Of a stretch of 50,160 nt of DNA, positions 11,621 to 21,700 are shown piece by piece. The DNA comes from Zygnema cylindricum (lineage: Eukaryota; Streptophyta; Zygnematophyceae; Zygnematales; Zygnemataceae): NCBI GenBank assembly GCA_037447655.1, contig JBBHKE010001928.1:1-50160 (forward strand), read 5' to 3'. The position numbers and the translations under genes were made by a program. Numbering within the stretch: the first letter of the stretch is position 1; each line of letters opens with the position of its first letter. The notes beneath the pieces were generated by a model. That model ran no database searches and was not told where the DNA came from. It saw only the letters and a list, made by a program, of their open reading frames with translations.

Positions 11621-12694
11621 GGGTGCGTCTCCATGTGCCTAAGTAAGGTTTTTTTTTTGTCGTTTTCATGTAAAACTTAAAGCCGTACGGCGTAAGTTTC
11701 AACCGTACAAAAAAATGGAGAAAATGAGAAGTACATTTTGCGTCATCATCGTATTTATGATGTACTACATGTTGTCGTTTTGTGTTCTTCGACCCACAGT
11801 CAAGCTAAAAACGTCATCTTCAAACTTTTCTTTAAAACACAGGGAAAATGTGTTTTAAAACAAATAGAAACATGTAGTCGCACGTGTAATTTTTTTTCAA
11901 GAAATTTCAAAAGAATTCAAGTGACGACGAATAGTGCACGATCTGCTATGTTTTGTCTGTTTTCGTTCAGGTACGACAAAGCAAAGTACACAATTTGTTG
12001 GTTTTGTCCGTTTGCGCCAGGTACGTATTTTATTTCGCCAAGGGTTTCAAGATCCGATGCCATTTTACGTCGAGCGGACAAGAGACGCAAAGGCAAAGTG
12101 CATCTTCTTTAACCGTGAAACGGCACAGGTTGGGAAGGAGGTACGTTTACAATGTCACGAAAAGTCATGCGACGTCACAAGTAGTTACAAAAAATAACGT
12201 GCGTCATCACAGATTGTACATGTCGAAAACTGTCACGGGCATTGTCGACGTATACAATCGTCATGCCCTTAAGTGACAACTTCGTTTGGTACCATAGTTC
12301 AAAAGTAGGCGTTTTTATGGTAGGCCTTTGGTCGGCGCCTTTATTGTAAGTTGTGGTATGGGCTTTTCATGTGATCTTCTTAGATCGCTACTTTGATCAG
12401 CGACCGACCGATCGTCCTAATGTGACGGTGTAAATAATAATTTTTGGTCTAGAGTTTTAATTGGTCTAATTTTCGGTCTGAATGTTTTAATTGGTCCGAA
12501 GAGGTCCTAATACAATATGGGTCTTAAGGCCATATTGTATGTTTTGCATACAGTAGGCATATTGTATGGGCCTACTTTCACCTACTTTTGAATTATGTTT
12601 GGTACACATAGGGACACCCGAAATCCGGGTCCGCTGGATCTGCGCTAAAAAACAAAGTAAATTCTCTAAGTTTCAATTACATGGAGACGCACCC
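11621..12694. mobile_element. Harbinger-like non-autonomous element (copy 1) interrupted by a nested element
   Basis: Ends GGGTGCGTCTCCATGT and ACATGGAGACGCACCC are perfect inverted repeats and are flanked by TTA on both sides (11618-11620 and 12695-12697). A 3-bp TTA duplication with G-rich ends is the PIF/Harbinger pattern. Subtracting the nested 305-bp element and its 8-bp duplication leaves about 761 bp, close to the 765 bp of copy 2. No transposase is encoded; open frames in it are short and not conserved between copies. Confidence 0.8.
12293..12597. mobile_element. Nested 305-bp MITE with perfect 8-bp target duplication
   Basis: The element begins CATAGTTCAAAAGTAGGCG and ends CACCTACTTTTGAATTATG, which are inverted repeats. 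TTTGGTAC occurs immediately on both sides (12285-12292 and 12598-12605). The other two copies of the host element lack this insertion, giving in-window empty sites. An 8-bp duplication suggests mobilisation by a hAT-type transposase (inference). Confidence 0.85.
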
Positions 12695-12698
12695 TTAG

Positions 12699-12942
12699 TC
12701 TTGTTACTTTGTTTTTTAGCGAAGATTCTCCGTACAGCTTTCAGAGCATTCGGATGTAAAGGCAAATAACTTGTCACTTAAAAAAGTGACTTACGTAGAA
12801 ATGTACGAAGAATTGTGACAGATGAAGTGGTACATAAAATGAGACGAAACTTCCACTCGCCTTCAATTTGAGGCGTTTTACTTTGTTTTTTAGCGGAGAT
12901 TCTCCGTACAACTTTCAGAGCATTCGGATGTAAAGGCAAATA
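12699..12942. repeat. Tandemly duplicated host unit, empty site then left half of filled site
   Basis: ACTTTGTTTTTTAGCG to GGCAAATAA occurs at about 12705-12770 and again at about 12880-12943. ACTTAAAAAAGTGACTTACG to TTTGAGGCGTTT follows the first copy directly (12776-12879). It follows the second copy only after the 765-bp element (13711-13814). The arrangement is a tandem duplication in which one unit later received the Harbinger-like insertion. Confidence 0.75.
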
Positions 12943-12943
12943 A

Positions 12944-13708
12944 GGGTATGTCCCCATATACTTATAACTTAGCGAACTTAGCGCGGATCCGGCGGACCTG
13001 CTTTTCAAGTGTCCCTATGTGTAAGAACGTATCGTAAGTTACGTTTGTGACGATTGTATACGTCGACAATACCTGTGACGGTTGTCAACGTCTACAATCT
13101 GTGTTGTCGGACGTTATTTTTGGAACTGCTTGTGTGACGTCGCATGTCTTACCGTGACATTGTAAACGTACCGCCTTCCACCCTGTACCGTTTCACGGTT
13201 GAAGAAGTTGCAATTTGCTTTTGCGTCTCCTGTCCGGTCGACGTGAAATGGCATTGGAATTTCGAGACCCCTGCAAAAAAAAATTCCGTACTTGACAAAA
13301 ACGGACAAAACCAAACAAATTGTGTATTTTTCTTTGTCGTATTAAATGCAAACGGACAAAACCTAGCGACTTCCGTACTTTCCTTTGTCTTTGAAAATCG
13401 TGTGAAATACTTCGAAAATTACGGCACGTGCGAATATGTGTTCCTATTTGTTTATGTAAAATCCCTAGTTTTAAAACACATCGCGCATGTGTTTTAAAGA
13501 TAAGGTTGAAGATGACGTTTTTTGTCGTCGAAGTGGGTCGAAAAACACAATACGACAATTTTTCGTACATCCTAAGTTCGAGGGTGACGCAAATTGTACT
13601 CTACAAATTTGCGATTCCTTCGTACGGTTGGAACTTAGGCAGTACGACGCTAAGTTTTACAGGTAAACGACAGAAAAAAACCCTTACTTATGCACATGGG
13701 ACACACCC
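12944..13708. mobile_element. Harbinger-like non-autonomous element (copy 2)
   Basis: Ends GGGTATGTCCCCATAT and ATGGGACACACCC are inverted repeats flanked by TAA (12941-12943 and 13709-13711). It is in inverted orientation relative to copy 1, with matching internal segments such as the run around GACGATTGTATACGTCGACA. It encodes no transposase. An almost intact empty target lies next to it. Confidence 0.8.
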
Positions 13709-13815
13709 TAACTTAAAAAAGTGACTTACGTAGAAATTTACGAAGAATTGTGACAGATGAAGTGGTACATAAAATGAGGCGAAACTTCCACTCGCCTTCA
13801 ATTTGAGGCGTTTCT

Positions 13816-14220
13816 CCGCACGCTATACAATTTTTGTGACTTCGTAATGTCCGTACGCCACATTGTCGACGTGTTGAAACCCTAAAATACCTTTCGCTGC
13901 CTTTCGCTGTCTCACAGAATTTGCGGTTTCGTTTGTCGTCTTCACATTTGCCGACAGGTGGCCAATATTTTTGATACGCCGTATGTGTGAAGACACGTGT
14001 TTTTGAGAGAGACGACCCCTGTACGGATTAACGCACGCAAAACATTACGCACAGGTTGGAAACGTGCAGTGTATTTTTTTTGGGTACTCCGCGCACAAAA
14101 ATTGTAAAAAACTTCAGACACGTGCAACAGTGTCTGCCTATTCGCTCACCTTATTGGACTTTATTTCAAATCACCTCACGAGGTGATTTGATGTAAAGTT
14201 TGAACATGTGTTGAAAGGAC
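13816..14220. other. Intergenic sequence with a perfect hairpin
   Basis: No gene was recognised. A perfect inverted repeat, CAAATCACCT with a 4-base loop and AGGTGATTTG, lies at 14167-14190. Its role is unknown. Confidence 0.5.
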
Positions 14221-14224
14221 GCGA

Positions 14225-14425
14225 AAGTGAGTCGAAATGCGCTAAACGACAAATTGTATCACGCTAAACGACAAAATACTGTACGTATAAAGTTCCAGGG
14301 TAACGCAACTTGTACGGTGGTAATTTCTATTTTTTGGTACGGCTGCGGATTTTCTCGTTTTTTTCTAAGTTATGGAGGAAAACGACAGAAAATAACTGTA
14401 ACTTTAGCACATGCGAAAATACCCT
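14225..14425. mobile_element. Decayed fragment resembling the Harbinger-like element end
   Basis: AACGACAAAATACTGTACGT through AACGACAGAAAATAACTGTAAC resembles the right subterminal region of the element ending at 13708, which has TAAACGACAGAAAAAAACCCTTAC. No intact terminus is visible, so this is a probable remnant only. It ends about 160 bp before the TAF5 start codon. Confidence 0.4.
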
Positions 14426-14582
14426 TACCTTTCAAGTGTATGTGCATTAGGTGCACACCCGTCCTGACTGTGCTCCAAGCCTTTCAGTTCTTCCTCCAAA
14501 TCGCTCGGCTATTTCTTCTCTATTTCTTATTCAACACATTACATGCCTTTAATTCTTCTTAAGATAAGCGAAGGTTCTCGCC

Positions 14583-17500
14583 ATGGATACCGAAGCCATA
14601 GAGGCGGCTGTTATGGCCTACCTCCGCAGAAAAGGATACAAACACACGGAACAGGCATTTCGAGGGGAAGCCAAAACACAGGCTTTGGAGGAGATGGCAA
14701 AGGGAATGCAGGCAGACATAGACAGTAGTATCACCAACCAAATTTATTTTTATGACAGGTATTTCTCACTGAGCCAAGTCATAAGAAATATTATGATTCC
14801 AGAACTTGGACTGGATGCATTTTCGAACGCTCACATGCATCCTTCAATGCTTCAATGTAACAGTTTTCATGTAGACCTAACTATTCTATCAATGTGTAGG
14901 TTTATCATGGTTAAATGTTTGTACAATTTGTTAAGCGTGGCTCCATTTCTAGCCGAATTGTAGCGAAGCTGTTGAAAAATTATGCTTGTAATTGACCAAA
15001 ACATGGTGTGGTTATTGGTTCCTACGCTCACAAGTTAGTGCCTTTTTCTAGCTTCAAGAACCTTTCTCATTCAAAACTATGAAAGCCATTTAGCTTGTCT
15101 ATATTGACGTTTGATACGGATTGGGAGAAACCACCATGTCACAGGTTGTACCGAAAATTTGTGGATTTGTGTGGAGACAGATTGTTGAGTGACATTATTT
15201 TCTCGTAATTATGAATATGGGTCACAATAGCATATGTGAAAACCTCAGAAACCAACATAAAATTAGTACTGTTCTAGACATTCTTGCTCGTTTTGTTATT
15301 GAGCAATTAGCTATGGTTGGTGAAATGGAAGGGTTTGCAACTCAGATTCCATAGCCGCACGCTACAGGGAGGCCTATGGTCGTCTTCGTTCCTGGGTTCA
15401 TTCCTCACTTGACCTATACAAGGTATGCTACACCGTGAATTGTTAGTAGAGTAAAGAAATTAATAGCGTGGCGTTTATATTGGTGTTCTTGATTCTAATT
15501 CAGTTACGAATGACGTGGCTGATTCTAAACCGTTCAAAGAAATAGCGTTGAAAAAAACAATTTCGATTTGAGGTTGTTTAATTTAGGGGCACCGATATAG
15601 CGTCATTGACTCTGAAAACATACACAGTGAAGAGTTATTTTGGGAGACTTTTGAATATATTGCTCACTGGTTTTTTGTTTTCCTCATAATTTCTTCCTTT
15701 TGCATTAACGTAATTGATGCGTTATATCTAGTGGATAAATTAGAAAATCGATGCCAGCAAATAGTTAGTCGTTGGTGCATAGAGTTTTGGCAATTTTTGG
15801 CAGAAAGTTTTACCCACCTTGTAAACATTCCTCATTCAGTCTTAATTTGAGATACATTACCTAGCAGAGTATTTAACAATGGAGGTTTGCAAGGAACAAT
15901 GCAATTAGTGTAAATGTCACCGATTGGACAAGCATTCGTATGCCTAATCAAGTGAAGTATCCCAAGGGGAGCATCTGCTTTTTGCAATCATACATTTTTG
16001 CGAGTTATTGAATGTATATTTATTTATTTTTTGCAGCATTTACTTCTAACCCGGTCTTTAGAGTGGGGCGCCGGATTTGTGTCCGAATCATTTCTATGCT
16101 GAAGCATCTTTGATGGCTCTCTTTCCACTTGTATGCAAGAAAACAAAGGTTTTTTTTAATACAGTTGTTCGTCATCGATATGACGGTGGTCGTTATACAA
16201 GCGCTAGTAACCTCTTGTTCAGATTGGGCTTTTGCCATGACACATGGTTAGCAAGTCTTCTAAGTATAAGCTGAACTTCGTTAGTCAACAAGCTTTGCTT
16301 GTCATTGACAACGCAAGCTAACTTTGATGGCTGCTATTTGTTTTTTTCCTCTTAAGATGGTACTTTTCTTATTGTTTTTTTCCATTATGTATGTGACTTT
16401 GAAGGTCCGATAGATTTCTTTGGCAACACCTCTTATTGACTGATTTGATTACTGTTGTGATTTATCGTTTGGTACATGTTTCTGATGTTGTCACTGACTT
16501 TGTTTTTGTGTGCCTTGCAGAATGAGCTTCTCAGAATCCTGTATCCGGTTTTTGTGCATTCATTCCTAGAACTCGTCAGCAAAGGTCATCTCAATGAATG
16601 TGAGTACGTCTTTGTCTACATTGGATTTATGTATGGTTTATTTTGAAAAGTCTGGTGTCTATTCGTCAAGGATTCACGCCTAATTGCCGCCGTAGTTTGC
16701 CGTTGAAAAACTGCTAGTATTTTCTGGGAGGAGTATGTGGCCAATTACCACCGGTAATATCCATAGAACCACTTGCAACCTGAATACTGTTCATAAGGGA
16801 TAATTTGTTATATTCTTTTGAAATTGGGAACTATTCAGCTATGGAGTACCAGCTATGTTTTCATTTCCAACTTATGGCTAAAGAATTAGCCTGGGAAGTT
16901 TCTGGTCGGCCGCTTGCAAGTGTGAAGTTATCTACTCGCCCATATTGATGTGTAGAAGGTTTAGGGTCTGAATAGGTCCAGGAAACATGTCAAACGTTGT
17001 CGACTCATGTAGGGCTTACCTGAAAACTGCTAAAAGTTAGTAGAATCGATGTGCTTTTCCTTGAATACAGATCGAATTATCACAGAGGCAGGAGATTTCT
17101 TATTACTCTGCTGTCACTTACTTTGCATCATCTTTTATGGGCTTACTAGGTTAGAGGTCAGCATAATTCAATGTAATTAGTTATCCATATATTGTTTTGC
17201 AGCACGGCAGTTTTTTTCCATGTTTCGCGAGGAGCATGAACAACTGCATGTTCATGACCTTCAAAAGCTCGAGGGCATCAGTAGTCCCCAACACCTGCAG
17301 GTAAATGATTTTTCGTGTACAAAAATAGTACATTCGATATGGTACAGTACTATTGCATTGGTACTATTCCATGAATCCATTATTATGTGATGTTGTTGGA
17401 AGCCCATGCTGTCTTTCAGGAGGACCTAACCTGATATGTTCTCTACCCATCGCTATGAGAGTTAGTGAACTATTGTATATAACTCTTTGTTATAATTAAC

Positions 17501-18150
17501 TACACCAAATTATGTTTTCCAACTTGGCTCATTTACGAGCCATGTAACTAATTAATGTTATTAGCACTAGTTCATGATTTTGGGTTGAAAAACACTCACT
17601 TCAAATAAAAATGATTAACTAATAGAGCGATGGGCAGCGTAGTTGCATACTTTATACTGTACTTTTAGTGCATGCTATATTTGTTGCTGTGTTTGAAAGA
17701 TGGGTGCAGAATTAGACAAGAAAGTATCAATTTCTTTGTCTGTTTGCAATCCTTAGTCACTGTCGGAAAATGTGATGTATAATGTTGAGATGTTTTGTTA
17801 ATTAAACAGGAAAATGAGTTGGCGCGAACGTTTCTTGATAACAAAATCAGTATCCGACTCTGCCAGGTACACCCTTTAATAGTTATTTATTGCCTAAAAG
17901 TAGATTCTTTCTATGTATCGATGACAGAAATTGTTATTTTCCACTCCTGTTATGTTGTCAATGTCATTGAACATCTCGTACGCAGTTTGCAGGAACTTGG
18001 TTTACATTCCTCCTCCCTTATTCCTGTTGAGTATTGGTATTGTTTTTTGTGACTGGGACCAGTACTCCTTTGAACTCCTCCTCCACTTCCTTCACGGAGC
18101 CGGTCTCATGCTCATGCTCGCCATCGTCAACGAACATGTAAACCTCCAAG
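14583..18150 (+). CDS. TAF5: TAF5, TFIID/SAGA subunit, N-terminal half only (six exons)
   Basis: TAF5 is a scaffold subunit of TFIID, and in some lineages of SAGA, acting in the nucleus. The exons are 14583-14758, 15368-15422, 16521-16599, 17203-17300, 17810-17866 and 18063-18150. Phases match at each junction and give about 184 residues. The first 30 residues form a LisH motif (MAYLRRKGYKHTEQAF). The rest is the helical NTD2 domain, with RLRSWVHSSLDLYK, ELLRILYPVFVHSF, HVHDLQKLEGI and YSFELLLHFLH. The ATG sits in a good context (GCCATGG) behind a pyrimidine-rich leader. The exon 6 donor GTGTGA opens an intron whose next exon was not found: the C-terminal WD40 propeller normally present is absent, and a purine tract and the convergent receptor gene follow. 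The family call is firm; intactness is doubtful. Confidence 0.85.
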
Positions 18151-18249
18151 GTGTGACTTGCAAGAGGTTAAGAATGCTCATCTGCAGGAAGGCTTTTACA
18201 CTGTAGGCTGGTTTGGGTTTGGGATGCACAATGAGGCACGGCAGGGTTA

Positions 18250-18515
18250 CTGGGAAACGGGAGAGGGAGGGATGGAGGGAGGGAGGGAGAGAGAGAGAGT
18301 GGGAGATGAAACACCAACCAACCGATCGAACAATCGGCCCTCATAGCCTGTGTGGATGGAGGGAGGCATGCAGGGTAGGGGAAGGGAGAGCAAGGAAAAG
18401 GAGGGAGTGAATGGAGGAGAGGGAAGGTAGGGAGGTGATGGGCCGCAAGAGAAAAGAGGGAGGGAGGGAGGAAGGGAGGGAGGGATGGAGGAAGAGAGGG
18501 AAGGGGAGAGTGGGA
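18250..18515. repeat. Purine-rich (GGGA/GAGA) low-complexity tract
   Basis: Plus-strand GGGAGGGAGGGAGAGA-type sequence sits between the last TAF5 exon and the receptor transmembrane exon. It contains two diverged copies of an ACCAACCAACC-type segment near 18315 and 18535. Apparent open frames in it are low-complexity artefacts. Confidence 0.85.
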
Positions 18516-18667
18516 GAGACACTCTGACCAACAGATCAACCAACCAACCTTAATAGTGTGCGCTATTGATGACATTCAGATGGCAACAGATGTCCATGAG
18601 TTATGACAATTTGGTACCGGATAACTATCCGTTCTTGTGGGAATTGTGTGAGAGCGTCAGCACTTAC

Positions 18668-18760
18668 CTTTCCTACACATAAATAAAAAGACACACGCAA
18701 CTATGATGACAACCAGCGAAGCACCGGAGGCAGTAATACCAATTGCCCATTTGGGAAATT
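18668..18760 (-). CDS. Receptor transmembrane exon
   Basis: A 93-nt exon encodes PKWAIGITASG, then a hydrophobic helix ASLVVIIVACVFLFM, then the stop-transfer CRK. This is a single-pass type I topology with the cytoplasmic side next. The donor GTAAGTG at 18661-18667 is strong, so another exon is expected, yet no kinase exon is found downstream on this strand. Confidence 0.8.
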
Positions 18761-21700
18761 CTGCAAACATCACCAGTTTAAACCGGCCCAGAAATTAAAA
18801 CTGAAGAAATTCAATAAAGGACTGACAACTCAATTATCCTACAACTAGATTAATTTACTATCGAATTAACCAACAACTAAATTATTTAACAACTCAGTTC
18901 AAATATCTTGCACAAGCAGAGAAGGTCATTTGTCTCCTTACACAACATTTTAAAATTGTCAAGTTGATGTTGTTTACACACAAATAGAGGATGATTAATC
19001 TGAAATCGCCTCGTCAAGGTCTAAATTTCCTGTCCTGCTTAGGTAAATTCGTAAGACAAGAATTTGCGAAATTTATATGAAATGCCTTTAGGGTGTTTAG
19101 TCGAATATACACGTCATGTCTCAAGGGTTGTTGAGACTTAATGATTTCTTTTTAAGTATATATAATATATATACACATACACACACATACATATAATATG
19201 TATGCATATGCATATTTATTTTCCTTTCAGCCAAATCACAGGCCTTGAGGGCTGCAAGCCGGACAATTAAAAAACTGGGTAAAAACATTGTACGGTACTA
19301 ATAATGTAGACAACATTTGTTCATATAAATTCGTGTAGATTTGTTGAATATTTTCAATACTTTTGCACCTTGTGATCCCTTGTTTAGAATTTAATAAACG
19401 GCTAACTCATTTCTAAACTACAGAAAACCATCTTATTCTCAGTCAGCATTGCACAAGCTATTGGAAAGAAAAAGGTCCTAGCCTTTTTTTTTATTAATAA
19501 TCTAAAGAGGAGTGTATCTCAAAACACCGAGAAATTGACCAAACGTGTAAACAATACAGAGGAAAAAAGGATTGAGAAAACAATAAATCCTTGAATAAAG
19601 ACCGACACCCATAATAAGGAAACATAATAAAATGTCCAAGAGCACATTTCATTTTCGCTTTGCTTGTTTGAATGCGAATAGAATCAAAACAATCATTTCT
19701 GAATCATCTTCTGTTTAGAAAGATTTATCAAAGGAAAGGTGATAAAGTAAGTGAAGGAAAGACAGAAGAAGAAAAACATAAAATTACAAGGGAAATCAGA
19801 TAACATACATGCATAAGTTTTTACATCTGCAAAAAATATATGAGCAAATGATAAGGCGACCAATACCTCAAAGAGAAATGAATAAGAAAACAAGATTTTG
19901 ATGATTTCTGAAGAACGACCTTTGTGTTATCTAAACAGGTCATTTTTCCGACATAATTGGAAAATTATAGAAAAATGAGGTGTCCACTAACCATTTCCTT
20001 TCTTAACATTTTTGATTCGTCACTTAGTCATATATGTATATGTACGTGTAGATTACATGTATGTATATGTATATGTATACATATATGTACATGTATATAT
20101 ATAACATATACCTGTGATTATATATACAGAAAAAATATTTATATTAAAGCATATATAATGTGTACCATTATATAACAGAATATACGCATATATAGATATG
20201 TATCTATATACATTTATATACAACACGTAGTTTTTTTGCTTCTCAAACGTCCTCTGCAGTCAATAAGAGAATCAACAAATAAGTATCGCCATTTTACCTG
20301 ATTTCACTTTACGGGGTGGAGGAGGGGGTTGAGGAGGAGCTGGAGGTGGGGGAGCTGCATTCATCACCAGAAAAAGACGGAAAGTAAAGATAAGTATGAA
20401 AAAAGGCAAAAAAAAACAGAAACAGAGAAAATATAGATAATTATGAATAAGTACAAAAAAATACGAAAAAACATTACTTAAGAAAAGAGATTTACAAAGG
20501 AATTAAATAAAAGCTTAACCACCCTCAGATAATTATGAAATTCAACCATTTTCATGATGTTTGTTTTCGGAGATTAGCAAATAGACATTTTTATGAAAAG
20601 AAAAAATACACTTGGATAACATTCACACACCTTTTCATTAGTTTTAACCTCCGTTTTCAAATGTCCATTGAGTAATTATATCATTTACAAAAACGTATTT
20701 TGAAACATGTAATTTGAATATTTTGTAGTTTAATTGTTTATTAATAGGTATTTATCTAGAATCCGAAGTTCATGTAAGGCATTGTTTTGACTGACGTTTA
20801 AAAACCCTTATAAAATCCCCAGAAAAATATAAAAAACCTTAAAAAGAACCTATTTATCATCATCAGAAGTAACTCAGGGAAAAAGGTAACAAAAACCCTC
20901 AAAATTTACAGGGTTGCCTTTTTTTTAATCTAGACTCCTACAAGCTAAACAGAGGGAGGAGAGGGTGGAGGGTGGAGGGTGAGGGGAGAGGGAGGACAAA
21001 GGCGAGGGGGAGGCTGAAGGGGATGGGGGAGGGGTAATGGAGTGGAGGGAGGAGGAAGGGAGGAGAGAGGAGGAGGAGGCAGGAGCGGGAGAAGGGCTGG
21101 GTGTGTTATAACTGAAACTACTACTTACGAGGGGAATAGTTCACTATTGATACGTCCGTCCCCTTGCTTAGAATGCCAACATCAATTATTGTGGCGTTAA
21201 CTGATTGTATCGCCAACCGTAATTTCTTCACCACTTGTAAGTCTGGAGGTTGTACTGTTTTGCCAAATACTTGAATATGGAAAATCAGTCCCTCGTCAAG
21301 TACATCGCCGCTTAGGTCGGTAAGTAAATTCTGGTTTGTGAAGTTTATTGAAGCCACACGTATCTGTGTGACCAGTTTTCTTACTTAGTGTGTTAGAAGT
21401 TGTGGTATCTACATTGTTTTTTTTTTCGTTTTGGTGTTTGTTTTTTTTTTTTTTTGTATCTGGCTTTTTCAGGTTTTTCAAAAGTTGTAGAGGTAAAGGG
21501 CAGCCTGTCAGTATATGTGGGTAGCAAATACAGGACAGATCCTTATGAGAAACGCCGCCATCCTCCAAAACACAAAATTAGCGTATACTTTGCTCACCTG
21601 TCAATATCAGTTTAAACATTTTTTGGGCACTGAAACTTTTTCTTTATTAGCAACAGCTGGATTTTTTAAGGGAGCAATTAAAAGATAACAGTTCTACCTT

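Noticed and set aside
11738-13724. Several 60-125-codon frames in the Harbinger-like copies
   Set aside because: They are not conserved between copies, have no transposase motif, and are disrupted by the nested element.
14583-18660. Minus-strand kinase exons for the receptor within TAF5 introns
   Set aside because: No HRD, DFG or glycine-loop motif was seen on the minus strand; the frame at 16020-16238 has none.
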